Shown here in pieces: positions 17,488 to 27,700 of a stretch of DNA of 64,000 bases. The DNA is from Marinobacter sediminum. GTDB taxonomy: Bacteria > Pseudomonadota > Gammaproteobacteria > Pseudomonadales > Oleiphilaceae. The notes below the pieces were generated by a model, which did not search any database, had not been told where the DNA came from, and worked only from the letters and a program-made list of their open reading frames with translations. Where the stretch lies: the NCBI RefSeq assembly GCF_016820575.1, contig NZ_JAEMQH010000001.1, forward strand, positions 1,364,001-1,428,000, written 5' to 3'. The position numbers were made by a program, and so were the translations under genes. Each line of letters begins with the position of its first letter. The first letter of the stretch is position 1.

Positions 17488-18609
17488 ATGTGGTTGACGC
17501 GACCTCTGCGTGAACGCTCCACGCAACTGTTCCTGGGCGTGCTGTTCGCCGCCCTGATTGTGGTCACCGCGCTGCACCTGCTGATGCCGCAGGACAGCGC
17601 CCTGTACGTGAGCTCCTACACCGTCACCCTGTTGGGCAAATACCTGTGCTACGCGCTGCTGGCGGTGGCGGTGGATCTGGTCTGGGGTTACCTCGGTATA
17701 CTCAGCCTGGGCCACGGCGCCTTCTTTGCCCTCGGCGGCTACGCCATGGGCATGTACCTGATGCGTCAGATCGGTGATCGCGGCGTTTACGGCGATCCAC
17801 TCCTGCCGGATTTCATGGTGTTCCTGAACTGGGACGCGCTGCCCTGGTACTGGCAGGGCTTCGACATGGCCTGGTTCGCTTTCATCATGGTGCTGCTGGC
17901 GCCGGGCCTGCTGGCACTGGTGTTCGGTTTCCTGGCCTTCCGCTCCCGGGTGACCGGCGTGTACCTCTCCATCATCACCCAGGCGCTGACCTTCGCGCTG
18001 ATGCTGGCGTTCTTCCGCAACGAAATGGGCTTTGGCGGCAACAACGGCCTCACCGATTTCAAAGACCTGCTCGGCTTTGACCTGCGCACCGACGCCACCC
18101 GCCTCGGCCTGTTCCTGGCCACCGGCATCGCCCTGGCGATTGGCTACGTGGTGTGCCGCGGCATCGTTACCAGCAAGCTCGGCCGGGTCAGCGTGGCCTG
18201 CCGCGATGCCGAAGCCCGCACCCGCTTCCTGGGCTACCGGGTAGAGCGCGTGCAGCTGTTTGTGTTCGTGGTCTCCGCCATGCTCGCCGGGGTCGCCGGT
18301 GCGCTCTACGTGCCGCAAGTAGGCATCATCAACCCCAGCGAATTCTCGCCGCTGTTCTCCATCGAGATCGTGGTGTGGGTAGCCCTCGGTGGCCGCGCCA
18401 CGCTCTATGGCGCCGTCATCGGCGCCATCCTGGTGAACTACGGCAAAACGGTGTTTACCGGCATCATGCCCGACGCCTGGCTGTTCGCCCTCGGCGGCCT
18501 GTTCGTGCTGGTCACCGTGTTCCTGCCCAAGGGCATTGCTGGCCTGCTGTTCGACCGTAAGAAAACCAAGGAAGAACCCGACACCCCAGCGCAGGAGGCC
18601 ACTGCATGA
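17488..18609 (+). CDS. urtC: Urea ABC transporter permease UrtC
   Basis: A 373-residue LivM-type permease with about ten hydrophobic segments. GYLGILSLGHGAFFALGGYAMGMY (residue ~70) and NNGLTDFKDLLGFDL (residue ~183) are UrtC/LivM hallmarks. It starts 3 bases after the urtB stop, behind CGGAGG, and ends with a 4-base overlap with urtD, so translation is coupled. Its charged C-terminal tail is cytoplasmic. Confidence 0.95.
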   Translation: MWLTRPLRERSTQLFLGVLFAALIVVTALHLLMPQDSALYVSSYTVTLLGKYLCYALLAVAVDLVWGYLGILSLGHGAFFALGGYAMGMYLMRQIGDRGVYGDPLLPDFMVFLNWDALPWYWQGFDMAWFAFIMVLLAPGLLALVFGFLAFRSRVTGVYLSIITQALTFALMLAFFRNEMGFGGNNGLTDFKDLLGFDLRTDATRLGLFLATGIALAIGYVVCRGIVTSKLGRVSVACRDAEARTRFLGYRVERVQLFVFVVSAMLAGVAGALYVPQVGIINPSEFSPLFSIEIVVWVALGGRATLYGAVIGAILVNYGKTVFTGIMPDAWLFALGGLFVLVTVFLPKGIAGLLFDRKKTKEEPDTPAQEATA

Positions 18610-19430
18610 GCATCTTTCAGCAACTGACCAACCGCGACCAGGTGTTCGATTTCCTGGCACCGGAAGTGTCACCGGTTGATGTGCGCCACGGCCCCATCCT
18701 GTACCTCGAGGACGTGAGCGTGAGCTTCGATGGCTTCAAGGCCATCAACAACCTCAACCTCACCATCGACGACGGCGAACTGCGCTGCATTATCGGCCCC
18801 AACGGCGCGGGCAAGACCACCATGATGGACATCATCACTGGCAAAACCCGCCCGGACACCGGCTCGGTGTGGTTCGGCAGCCGCCACAACCTGCTCACCA
18901 AGAGCGAGCCGGACATCGCCTCTTTGGGGATTGGCCGCAAGTTCCAGAAGCCCACGGTGTTTGAAGCCCTCACCGTGTTCGAAAACCTGGAACTGGCCAT
19001 GGCCGCCGACAAGCGCGTGTTCCCGACCTTAACCGCAATCATGAAACCGGAATACCGGGACCGCATCGACGAAGTGGTGCAGATGATCGGCCTCAAGGAC
19101 CTGCGCGGCGCCCCCGCCGGCATCCTGTCCCACGGCCAGAAGCAGTGGCTGGAAATCGGCATGCTGCTGATGCAACGGCCCCGGCTGCTGCTGGTGGACG
19201 AGCCGGTCGCGGGCATGACCGAACAGGAAATGGAACGCACCGCCGAACTGCTCACCAGCCTGGCCGGCAAACAGTCGGTAGTGGTGGTGGAGCACGACAT
19301 GGGCTTCGTCCGTTCCATTGCCCGCAAAGTCACCGTGCTGCACCAGGGCAGCGTGCTGGCCGAAGGCACCATGGACCAGGTCTCCAACGACCCGGAAGTG
19401 ATCAAGGTGTATCTGGGGGAGGAAGCCTGA
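18606..19430 (+). CDS. urtD: Urea ABC transporter ATP-binding protein UrtD
   Basis: A 274-residue ATPase of the LivG type. Walker A is GPNGAGKTT (residue ~65), the signature region is LSHGQKQWLEIGMLL (residue ~175, an H variant of LSGGQ usual in UrtD) and Walker B is LLLVDEPVAGM. An N-terminal extension of about 30 residues before the ATPase core is typical. Its stop overlaps the urtE start by one base. Confidence 0.95.
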   Translation: MSIFQQLTNRDQVFDFLAPEVSPVDVRHGPILYLEDVSVSFDGFKAINNLNLTIDDGELRCIIGPNGAGKTTMMDIITGKTRPDTGSVWFGSRHNLLTKSEPDIASLGIGRKFQKPTVFEALTVFENLELAMAADKRVFPTLTAIMKPEYRDRIDEVVQMIGLKDLRGAPAGILSHGQKQWLEIGMLLMQRPRLLLVDEPVAGMTEQEMERTAELLTSLAGKQSVVVVEHDMGFVRSIARKVTVLHQGSVLAEGTMDQVSNDPEVIKVYLGEEA

Positions 19431-20164
19431 TGTCCATTCACAGCGAAAAGACGACTGACAACCTGATGTTGAAAGTCGACAAGCTCAACCAGTACTACGG
19501 CGAAAGCCACACCCTCTGGGACCTGGAACTGGACGTACCCCAGGGCCAGTGCACCTGCGTGATGGGTCGCAACGGCGTGGGCAAGACCACCCTGATGAAA
19601 TGCATCATGGGCGAGGAAGACGTGAAAGACGGCTCCCTCGAGTTCGCCCAGGACGTGGAACTCACCCAGAAAAAAATCGAAGACCGCGCCCGCCTTGGCA
19701 TCGGCTACGTGCCCCAGGGCCGGCAGATCTTCCCGTTGCTGACCGTAGAAGAGAACCTGCGCACCGGCCTGGCCGTGCGCAAAGACGGCAGCAAGAAAAT
19801 TCCCGAGCGCATCTACGAGCTGTTCCCGGTACTGAAAGAAATGCGCCACCGCCGTGGCGGCGACCTCTCCGGCGGCCAGCAACAGCAACTGGCCATCGGC
19901 CGGGCCCTGGTGATCGAGCCGCGCCTGCTGATCCTGGACGAACCGGGCGAGGGCATCCAGCCCAACATCGTCGCCCAGATTGGCGAGGTCATCCGCAAGC
20001 TGATCAAAGAAGACGGCCTGACCGTGCTCTTGGTGGAACAGAAGCTGCCCTTCGCCCGCAAATACGCCGACCGCTTTGCCATCCTCGATCGCGGCCGCCG
20101 GGTGGCGGAAGGCGAAATCGCCGGGCTCACCGATGAACTCATCAAAAAGCACCTGACGGTATGA
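19430..20164 (+). CDS. urtE: Urea ABC transporter ATP-binding protein UrtE
   Basis: A 244-residue LivF-type ATPase. Walker A is GRNGVGKTTLMKCIMG, the signature is LSGGQQQQLAIGRAL and Walker B is LLILDEPGEGIQPNIV; GEGIQPNIV is diagnostic of UrtE. The ATG at 19430 overlaps the urtD stop (TGATG) and fits operon coupling; the open frame reaching back into urtD is not coding. It ends with a 4-base overlap with ureD, linking transport and hydrolysis genes in one transcript. Confidence 0.95.
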   Translation: MSIHSEKTTDNLMLKVDKLNQYYGESHTLWDLELDVPQGQCTCVMGRNGVGKTTLMKCIMGEEDVKDGSLEFAQDVELTQKKIEDRARLGIGYVPQGRQIFPLLTVEENLRTGLAVRKDGSKKIPERIYELFPVLKEMRHRRGGDLSGGQQQQLAIGRALVIEPRLLILDEPGEGIQPNIVAQIGEVIRKLIKEDGLTVLLVEQKLPFARKYADRFAILDRGRRVAEGEIAGLTDELIKKHLTV

Positions 20165-21069
20165 CGGTCTTCGAGCGCATCGAGCCAACAGGGCGTAACA
20201 CCCCGGATTCCGGCCACCGCTTCGACGCGGGCCGGCGCTGGGCCGCGTCCATCGAACTGGGCTTCCAGCTGCGCCCGGATGGCGACCACACCGCCACCCG
20301 CCTGACCGACATCAGCCATCAGGGGCCATTGAGAGTGCAGCGCCCGTTCTACCCGGAAGGCCGCAACGGCTGTTGCCACGTGTACCTACTGCACCCACCG
20401 GGCGGACTGGTCAGCGGCGATGCCTTGAGCATCGAAGCCCGGGTAGGCGAGGGCGCCCACACCCTGCTCACCACCCCGGCCGCCGCCAAACTCTACAAAG
20501 CCGACAGCCACGGCGTGGCCTGGGCCCAGCACACCAAACTCACCGTGGCAAAAGGTGGCATCCTCGAATACCTGCCCCAGGAAACCCTGGCCTTCGACGG
20601 CTCCCGGGGCGAACAGACCACCACCATCGAACTGGCAACCGGCGCCAAATGCCTGGGCTGGGAAATCCTCGCCCTCGGCCGCCCGGCCAGCAAACTGCCG
20701 TTCATCACCGGCCATCTGGAACAACGCTTCCGCCTGCTCATGGACGGCCGCCCCCTGTGGCTGGAACGCCAGCCCATGGACCCAGCCCACCCCCGGTTCA
20801 AAGGCCACTGGGGCCAGGGCGGCGCCACCGTTCAGGCCACCCTGTGGGTAGTCGGCCTGGACGACGAAGCCGGCGCCATCGAAGCACTCCGGGAAACCCT
20901 GCCGGAAAACCATCGCTGGGCCGTTACCCGACGCCGGGGTGTGCTGCTACTGCGCTACCTGGGGCAGGAACGCAACGAAGCCTGGGCCCTGTGTCAACAA
21001 GCCTGGGAATTGCTCCGGCCAAGACTCACCGGCCAGCCGGCCAGCGTGCCCAGAATCTGGCTGACCTGA
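20161..21069 (+). CDS. ureD: Urease accessory protein UreD
   Basis: A 302-residue accessory protein that with UreF and UreG loads nickel into apo-urease. Typical phrases are GPLRVQRPFYPEG, YLLHPPGGLVSGDAL, TTPAAAKLYK and LEYLPQETLAFDGS. Length and order match the family (UreD/UreH). The start overlaps the urtE stop (ATGA), which is unusually tight coupling between the transporter and the urease genes. Confidence 0.95.
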   Translation: MTVFERIEPTGRNTPDSGHRFDAGRRWAASIELGFQLRPDGDHTATRLTDISHQGPLRVQRPFYPEGRNGCCHVYLLHPPGGLVSGDALSIEARVGEGAHTLLTTPAAAKLYKADSHGVAWAQHTKLTVAKGGILEYLPQETLAFDGSRGEQTTTIELATGAKCLGWEILALGRPASKLPFITGHLEQRFRLLMDGRPLWLERQPMDPAHPRFKGHWGQGGATVQATLWVVGLDDEAGAIEALRETLPENHRWAVTRRRGVLLLRYLGQERNEAWALCQQAWELLRPRLTGQPASVPRIWLT

Positions 21070-21121
21070 ATTCGATTAAGAACACCAACACAGAACAGAC
21101 ACAGAATAAGAGAGCCAACCG

Positions 21122-21424
21122 ATGGAACTGACACCCAGAGACAAAGACAAGCTGCTGCTGTTCACCGCCGCACTGCTGGCCGAGCGCCGCAAAGCCAAGG
21201 GCCTGAAACTCAACTACCCCGAAGCCATCGCCCTGATCAGCGCCGAAATCATGGAAGGCGCCCGCGAAGGCCGCACCGTGGCCGAACTCATGACCGCCGG
21301 CACCAAGATACTCAGCCGAGAAGACGTCATGGACGGCATCGCCGACATGGTCGACGAAGTGCAGGTGGAAGCCACCTTCCCGGACGGCACCAAACTCGTC
21401 ACCGTCCACAACCCCATCGTGTGA
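21122..21424 (+). CDS. ureA: Urease gamma subunit
   Basis: A 100-residue protein matching the standard urease gamma chain from [17 protein letters not shown] to the C-terminal [11 protein letters not shown]. It carries the conserved [19 protein letters not shown] and GRTVAELM motifs. It is a structural subunit of the cytosolic nickel enzyme that hydrolyses urea to ammonia and carbamate. It lies 52 bases after ureD and 10 bases before ureB. Confidence 0.97.
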   Translation: MELTPRDKDKLLLFTAALLAERRKAKGLKLNYPEAIALISAEIMEGAREGRTVAELMTAGTKILSREDVMDGIADMVDEVQVEATFPDGTKLVTVHNPIV

Positions 21425-21434
21425 GGAGCGCGCC

Positions 21435-21749
21435 ATGATCCCCGGTGAATACCAGCTAAAAGACGGCGACATCGAACTCTGCGAAGGCCGCGAGCGCATC
21501 GACCTGGACGTCTCCAACACTGGCGACCGCCCAGTCCAGATCGGCTCCCACTACCACTTCGCGGAAGCCAACCCGGCCCTGACTTTTGATCGGGATAAGG
21601 CAAAAGGCTACCGCCTGGACGTTGCTGCTGGAACGGCCATCCGCTTCGAGCCCGGCCAAACCCGCAACGTCACCCTGATTCCGTTCGCGGGCAAACGCGA
21701 AATCTACGGCTTCCGCGGTGAAGTCATGGGCAAACTGGACAAGAACTAA
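21435..21749 (+). CDS. ureB: Urease beta subunit
   Basis: A 104-residue beta chain starting MIPGEYQL. It contains the conserved [19 protein letters not shown] and [17 protein letters not shown] stretches and ends [22 protein letters not shown] lies just before the ATG. It is followed by an unusually long 219-base gap, partly a repeat element, before ureC. Confidence 0.97.
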   Translation: MIPGEYQLKDGDIELCEGRERIDLDVSNTGDRPVQIGSHYHFAEANPALTFDRDKAKGYRLDVAAGTAIRFEPGQTRNVTLIPFAGKREIYGFRGEVMGKLDKN

Positions 21750-21810
21750 CGCGAAAGGGAGCAGCGGGCGAGTTGAAGGCGGTGGTGAAGTCGGAGGGTC
21801 GGGCGGTTTG

Positions 21811-21893
21811 GCCCTTCCGGGAATGTGCGAAGCCATGGATGGCGAAGCTCAAGCGTCACATGGACGTGCCGAAGGAGCGTTTCCCGGAAGGGC
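21811..21893. repeat. Palindromic intergenic element inside the urease operon
   Basis: GCCCTTCCGGGAA (21811-21823) and TTCCCGGAAGGGC (21881-21893) are perfect 13-base inverted repeats flanking a 57-base core. The core contains CCATGGATGG and CATGGACGT, words common in dispersed intergenic repeats of Pseudomonas and Marinobacter relatives. In the transcript it would form a large hairpin between ureB and ureC. Confidence 0.75.
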
Positions 21894-21949
21894 TAAAGCG
21901 ACCGGCCCAGACACCCAAGCTAAAGCGACCCGCGACTCAGGCACCCAAG
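21893..21949. repeat. Two imperfect tandem units before ureC
   Basis: CTAAAGCGACC-GGCCCAGACACCCAAG (21893-21919) is repeated as CTAAAGCGACC-CGCGACTCAGGCACCCAAG (21920-21949). The second unit is 3 bases longer. It abuts the palindromic element and leaves only about 20 bases before the ureC start. Confidence 0.7.
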
Positions 21950-21968
21950 CCCAATAACGAGGGATAGC

Positions 21969-23672
<1,704 letters not shown>

Positions 23673-23704
23673 AGAGACAGCTCATGGCTGTTTTAGGAGC
23701 CCAC

Positions 23705-24247
23705 ATGCTTGAACTCACACAACGGGTCGGCCCGGTAGAGACCACCGAAATTCACGACCACCTCACGCTGCCGTTTGAACTGCGCATGCGCGGCCGCCTG
23801 CGGGCGAAAACCGACACCGGTTACGACGTGGGCCTGTTCCTCGATCGCGGCCCGGTGCTGCGCGAAGGCGCCTTCCTGCAGGCGGAAACCGGCGAGATCA
23901 TTCGCATCCGCGCTGCCGATGAACCGGTAGTCACCGCCCGCATTGAACCCGGCCTGGGCCTGGCGCGGCTGTGCTACCACCTCGGCAACCGCCACGTGTC
24001 CTTGGCTATTGGCAGTGACGACAGCGCAACCGATGGTAAAACGGGCTGGGTCCGTTTTCCGCCCGATCATGTGCTGGAAGAACTGGCCGAACGCCTGGGG
24101 GCAACGCTGGAGCACCATCGTGCCCCGTTCGATCCTGAACCGGGTGCCTACGCTCAGGCAGGGCAAGGTCATAGCCACTCACACAGCCACTCGCATGACC
24201 ATACCCATGAGCACGGCCACAGCCATGACCACTCTCATGCTCACTGA
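23705..24247 (+). CDS. ureE: Urease accessory protein UreE (nickel donor)
   Basis: A 180-residue metallochaperone. The N-terminal peptide-binding domain starts MLELTQRVG, and the metal-binding domain includes ARIEPGLGLARLCYHLGNRH with its conserved histidine. The C terminus is a histidine-rich tail (HSHSHSHSHDHTHEHGHSH and so on), expected to hold several nickel ions. The ATG at 23705 is chosen because AGGAG lies 5 bases upstream; the ATG at 23684 would add seven residues. The histidine tail overlaps the start of ureF. Confidence 0.95.
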   Translation: MLELTQRVGPVETTEIHDHLTLPFELRMRGRLRAKTDTGYDVGLFLDRGPVLREGAFLQAETGEIIRIRAADEPVVTARIEPGLGLARLCYHLGNRHVSLAIGSDDSATDGKTGWVRFPPDHVLEELAERLGATLEHHRAPFDPEPGAYAQAGQGHSHSHSHSHDHTHEHGHSHDHSHAH

Positions 24248-24932
24248 CAGCAGCCAAACCGCCGTGGGCGATCTCGCTCTTCTAGGCCTGCTGCAACTGG
24301 TCAGCCCCGCGCTGCCCATCGGCGCCTTTGCCTGGTCTCAAGGCCTGGAAAGCGCCTTTGAGCTGGGCTGGGTGACCACAGAAGATGAGCTGGGTGATTG
24401 GCTGGAAGGCGTACTGGAAGACGGCCTGACCCAATGCGAACTGCCACTGCTGGTGCGCCTGCAACAGGCCTGGGCCAACCACGACGGCAACACCGTGGCC
24501 GACTGGAACGACTGGCTGCATGCCACCCGGGAAACCGCCGAACTGGTGGACGAAGACCTCCGTCTGGGCGCCGCCCTGGTGCGCCTGTTCGGCAGCCTGA
24601 AACTGCTGCCGGAGGAAGGCCTGCTGCCGGAAGAACCCGGCTACGTCACCCTGTTCGCCTGGGCCGCCCACGTGCGCAACGTGCCCGCCAGGCAAACCCT
24701 GCTCGGCTTTGCCTGGGCCTGGCTGGAAAACCAGCTGGCGGTGGCCTGCAAAGCCATGCCCCTGGGCCACACCGCCGCCCAGCGACTGACCGAACGGCTG
24801 CGCCCAAAACTGGTGATGGCCGTGGATAACGCCTTAAAGAAAGAAGACCACGAACTTGGCCCGGTACTACCCGGCCTGGCGCTCGGCAGCGCCCTGCACG
24901 AAACCCAGTATTCACGGCTTTTCAGAAGCTGA
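24225..24932 (+). CDS. ureF: Urease accessory protein UreF
   Basis: A 235-residue accessory protein; LLQLVSPALPIGAFAWSQGLESAFELGWV is the UreF hallmark. It bridges UreD and UreG in the nickel-insertion complex. The 5' end overlaps the histidine-rich tail of ureE. Two starts are possible, ATG 24225 or ATG 24237; the reading frame is certain but the start is not. Confidence 0.93.
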   Translation: MTTLMLTDSSQTAVGDLALLGLLQLVSPALPIGAFAWSQGLESAFELGWVTTEDELGDWLEGVLEDGLTQCELPLLVRLQQAWANHDGNTVADWNDWLHATRETAELVDEDLRLGAALVRLFGSLKLLPEEGLLPEEPGYVTLFAWAAHVRNVPARQTLLGFAWAWLENQLAVACKAMPLGHTAAQRLTERLRPKLVMAVDNALKKEDHELGPVLPGLALGSALHETQYSRLFRS

Positions 24933-24971
24933 ACAACAAACGCTGATTAGAACAGAAACGGAGAACACGCC

Positions 24972-25610
24972 ATGAAACATTGTCTGAGAGTTGGAGTCGG
25001 CGGCCCGGTCGGTTCCGGTAAAACCGCCCTGTTGCGCCAACTGTGCAAGGCCCTGAAAGACCACTACGACATCGCGGTAGTCACCAACGACATCTACACA
25101 AGGGAAGACGCCGACTTCCTCCTGCGCCACGAAGCCTTGGACGCCGACCGCATCCTAGGTGTGGAAACCGGCGGCTGCCCGCACACGGCTATTCGTGAGG
25201 ATGCCAGCATGAACCTGGCAGCCATCGACGACCTGCAAAGCCGCCACCCGAACCTGGAACTGGTGCTGGTGGAATCCGGCGGCGACAACCTCTCCGCCAC
25301 CTTCAGCCCGGAACTGTCCGACCTTACCCTGTACGTGATCGACGTCTCCGCCGGCGACAAGATCCCCCGCAAGGGCGGCCCAGGCATCACCAAATCCGAC
25401 CTGCTGATCATCAACAAGATCGACATCGCAGAACAGGTACACGCTTCCCTCGACATCATGGACCGGGACTCAAAGAAAATGCGCGGCGAGCGGCCCTTCG
25501 TGTTTACCAACCTGTACGACGGGGTAGGGCTGGAGACGATCATCAGCTTCATTTTGGAGCGCGGCATGTTGCCTGAGCGCCGGCCTGGGAAAGTGGCTGA
25601 AACTGCCTGA
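24972..25610 (+). CDS. ureG: Urease accessory GTPase UreG
   Basis: A 212-residue SIMIBI GTPase that powers nickel delivery to urease. The P-loop is [13 protein letters not shown], with [14 protein letters not shown], the metal-binding CPH motif in [30 protein letters not shown] and the guanine-specificity NKID. Length is standard. It starts 39 bases after ureF. Confidence 0.97.
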   Translation: MKHCLRVGVGGPVGSGKTALLRQLCKALKDHYDIAVVTNDIYTREDADFLLRHEALDADRILGVETGGCPHTAIREDASMNLAAIDDLQSRHPNLELVLVESGGDNLSATFSPELSDLTLYVIDVSAGDKIPRKGGPGITKSDLLIINKIDIAEQVHASLDIMDRDSKKMRGERPFVFTNLYDGVGLETIISFILERGMLPERRPGKVAETA

Positions 25611-25651
25611 ACGAATTAATTAAACGATTAACGCACTACGGAGATACAACC

Positions 25652-25837
25652 ATGAAACTACGTAACCAACTCGCCCTGACTGCCAGCCTGATCCTCGCCT
25701 CTGGCGCTGCCTGGGGGCATCCGGGGCATGAGGCCGTTGGGGATGTTTTGCATATTGAGTATTTGGTGGCTGGGGCTAGCGCCGTCGCCGTTGGAATCTT
25801 CGCCTTGATGCGACGTAAGCGGGACGGGCAGGTCTAG
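25652..25837 (+). CDS. 61-residue HPGH membrane microprotein at the end of the urease operon
   Basis: A short secreted or membrane protein. A signal-like segment (residues 1-22, ending AAWG) is followed by HPGHEAVGDVLHIEYL, one transmembrane helix (about 38-55) and a basic end RRKRDGQV. The HPGH start of the mature chain resembles that of HupE/UreJ nickel permeases, but the rest of a permease is absent. It lies 41 bases after ureG with a CGGAGA ribosome site, so it belongs to the same operon. A metal-related role is only an inference. Confidence 0.8.
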   Translation: MKLRNQLALTASLILASGAAWGHPGHEAVGDVLHIEYLVAGASAVAVGIFALMRRKRDGQV

Positions 25838-25847
25838 CAATCGAATT

Positions 25848-25972
25848 CTAGGGGCCCTAGGCAGCCTAGTGTAGGGTAGACTTGGCAAGTAGCTTGCGGA
25901 AACAGAAAGCAACAGACGAAAGCTGCTTTTACGGAAACCGGAGCGGATTCAGAATTGTTCCCCTCCGGTTTC
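25848..25972 (+). terminator. Palindrome and 10-bp stem-loop closing the urease operon
   Basis: CTAGGGGCCCTAG (25848-25860) lies just after the microprotein. GAAACCGGAG (25934-25943) pairs perfectly with CTCCGGTTTC (25963-25972). The second hairpin ends about 13 bases from the convergent lipoprotein stop. Neither has a long T-run, so the terminator call is tentative. Confidence 0.45.
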
Positions 25973-25984
25973 ACGAGCTGGTCA

Positions 25985-26599
25985 TCACTGAACGTCGTAA
26001 ATCTCAATGATTGTTTCAGCTAGCTCCAGGTCGCTCTTGTTCGACAGTGCAAGCTGGTTCAGTGCCCGGATAGTGGTTTCTTTATGTGAGGCACTGATGC
26101 CCAGCAAGTGCACGATGGTGTCTACCTTCTCACCACCGCCGCTCGCTAACTGGTGGCGAAATTCTCCGCTAAACGCGATGATTATTTCCTTAATCTGGCG
26201 CGGCTTGGAGGTTGAGATCCCTGTGGGTGTGTCGGGCTTCAGCGTGACGAAGTACTGGTCAGGGGAATACTCGTGAATCGCCCCAGAGACGCCATCGGTG
26301 GTGGAGCCCACCAGCCCGCCAATTACGATGTTGCCGAAGAACCACGGATTGGTTGTGGTGGATAGTTGAGCGGTATAGGTTTTATAGCCTTCCTTCTCAA
26401 AGGTAAGGGACTGATTGGAGGCTCGGTCCACCGGTACGGTCAGCGGGGTTTTACCGAGCACCCGGCCGGAAACCGTAACGGTGGCTTCTTCAGGCTCGCT
26501 GTTGAAGGTAATTTTCTGATCGGTTCCAGTGACGACCGATGCGCAACCGGTAGATAGAAACGCGATGGCGGCCAGTGTTAGTAGTAGCGGAGACTTCAT
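25985..26599 (-). CDS. PEGA-domain lipoprotein
   Basis: A 204-residue lipoprotein with lipobox FLSTGCAS (Cys near residue 19). The mature chain has a PEGA-like beta-sandwich (VTVSGRVLGKTPLTVPV and KEGYKTYTAQLS). A glycine-rich segment FFGNIVIGGLVGSTTDGVSGAI follows, then a helical C-terminal region. Proteins with this layout sit in the envelope and are of unknown function. It is 36 bases downstream of another lipoprotein gene on the same strand, so the two likely form an operon. Confidence 0.85.
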   Translation of the reverse strand: MKSPLLLTLAAIAFLSTGCASVVTGTDQKITFNSEPEEATVTVSGRVLGKTPLTVPVDRASNQSLTFEKEGYKTYTAQLSTTTNPWFFGNIVIGGLVGSTTDGVSGAIHEYSPDQYFVTLKPDTPTGISTSKPRQIKEIIIAFSGEFRHQLASGGGEKVDTIVHLLGISASHKETTIRALNQLALSNKSDLELAETIIEIYDVQ

Positions 26600-26635
26600 G
26601 GTGCTTCCTTGTCGTTGGTCTGATTTCCAGAAAAC

Positions 26636-27187
26636 TTACTGTGCGAGGGAGATGTTGCCCGGCTGGATTTGCAGGTCGGAGAGTTTCTCAATGAGGCCCT
26701 GAATGTTGGCTTTTCCAGATCCTTCGTTAGCCAGTCTCAGGCGCTTGATGGCCGCAAAGGCGTCGCCAATGGTGGCGGTGTAGGGCGCGACAATCGTCTC
26801 GTTCAGTACAACGGCGCCATTGTTTTCACGGTCGGTCAGGATGTACTTAACGTGGGTGGTTACTTCGAAGTCCAGCCCGAACATGGGCTGATCCACTTCC
26901 AATAGCAATGCTTCCAACTGATAGCGACCACTGCCAGCGAGCAGGCCCTGTTTCTGTAGGGATTGTTTCAGCGCACCTGCAAAGGCGTCATTATCGATCT
27001 CGGAGGTCCATGCGGGGTTTGTTTTTTCACCGCCGGATACGTTGGTGACATCGACATTGTCTTCCAGGGCCGTGTCGTAAACCTTCACTGGTCCTTGGTA
27101 CACCATGTTGCCCATTTGTGCGCCGGAGGCGCAGCCAGTGAGGTAGAGTAGCGCGGCCAGTACTGCCAGGATCCTTGCACTTTTCAC
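26636..27187 (-). CDS. Uncharacterised lipoprotein
   Basis: A 183-residue lipoprotein starting with GTG at 27187 behind GAAGGAA. That start gives a perfect signal: VKSARILAVLAALLYLTGCASG, lipidated at the cysteine near residue 19. Longer frames upstream lack a signal and are rejected. The mature part has no domain I can name; it shows a beta-rich middle (YQLEALLLEVDQPMFGLDFEV) and a helical end. It probably forms an operon with the PEGA lipoprotein. Confidence 0.8.
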   Translation of the reverse strand: MKSARILAVLAALLYLTGCASGAQMGNMVYQGPVKVYDTALEDNVDVTNVSGGEKTNPAWTSEIDNDAFAGALKQSLQKQGLLAGSGRYQLEALLLEVDQPMFGLDFEVTTHVKYILTDRENNGAVVLNETIVAPYTATIGDAFAAIKRLRLANEGSGKANIQGLIEKLSDLQIQPGNISLAQ

Positions 27188-27331
27188 AGTAGATTCCTTC
27201 TTACCTGATTGATTATTTTGATTTATTTCTGGCGATGGACCGAAGTTCATCGCGGTTCGCCATGATAACTGAGCATTGATGAGCTTGCTATGGAGCGGAG
27301 GAGGGGAGGAGTAAAACTTCGTCAAATTGGA

Positions 27332-27353
27332 GAAAACCGGGACAGATCTATTT
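27332..27353. repeat. Dispersed motif GAAAACCGGGACAGATCTATTT, copy a
   Basis: ACCGGGACAGATCTATTT appears here and almost identically at 28976-28994. Degenerate relatives lie at 27603-27624 and 31858-31880, and an inverted pair at 55989-56030. This resembles motifs often seen around RAYT-type transposase genes, none of which is in this window. This copy overlaps the end of a 55-residue gene. Confidence 0.6.
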
Positions 27354-27515
27354 CCCTTTTTTGAATTTCGCTTTGCAATTGCCACTCATGCACATTGCAC
27401 CGTAGTGTTCACGGTCCTCGTGTTTTTTGCCCTCAGCGATCACAACGCCGCAGCCGTTGCAAAGAAGGACTCCAACGTCTCCTTTAAATTTCACGATGGC
27501 GTGTTCGTATTTCAT
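27348..27515 (-). CDS. 55-residue zinc-ribbon-like microprotein
   Basis: The minus strand encodes a basic 55-residue protein starting MKYEHAIVKFKGDVGVLLCN. Four cysteines are arranged as CNGCG (residues 19-22) and CMSGNC (42-47), a likely zinc knuckle, and the C terminus is lysine-rich (KAKFKKGK). A clear ribosome site AGAGGAGAG precedes the ATG at 27515. It may bind nucleic acid, which is inferred from composition. It diverges from the MscS gene. Confidence 0.75.
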   Translation of the reverse strand: MKYEHAIVKFKGDVGVLLCNGCGVVIAEGKKHEDREHYGAMCMSGNCKAKFKKGK

Positions 27516-27602
27516 AAGGCGGCTCTCCTCTCACGATTCTTTCATTACTACGAGGCCTGAGTCGGGCCAGACTGCCGGTAAGCGATCACCCAGGCAACAG
27601 AA

Positions 27603-27624
27603 ACCCGGAACAGATTCATTTTTT
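27603..27624. repeat. Degenerate copy of the dispersed motif, copy c
   Basis: ACCCGGAACAGATTCATTTTTT, in the gap between the zinc-ribbon microprotein and mscS, matches the ACCGGGACAGATCTATTTT family with a few changes. The gap (27516-27700) holds no other recognisable feature. Confidence 0.4.
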
Positions 27625-27700
27625 GGATCCTATACTGAAGAGAGACTGAATGCTGCCAAGTGCGGCCAGTTACTGAATTCTCGTTAGCCGGGAGTTGTCG

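Noticed and set aside
16810..18672. A 620-codon open frame opposite urtB/urtC
   Set aside because: Gln/His/Gly-rich shadow of two certain permease genes, crossing their boundary.
19145..19429. Possible N-terminal extension of urtE into urtD
   Set aside because: The extension is arginine/glycine-rich out-of-frame urtD sequence; the ATG overlapping the urtD stop gives a normal UrtE.
18617..20188. A 523-codon open frame opposite urtD/urtE
   Set aside because: Shadow of two ATPase genes with intact Walker motifs on the plus strand.
21718..21967. Short frames spanning the ureB-ureC gap
   Set aside because: They only translate the repeat element and tandem units and lack starts with ribosome sites.
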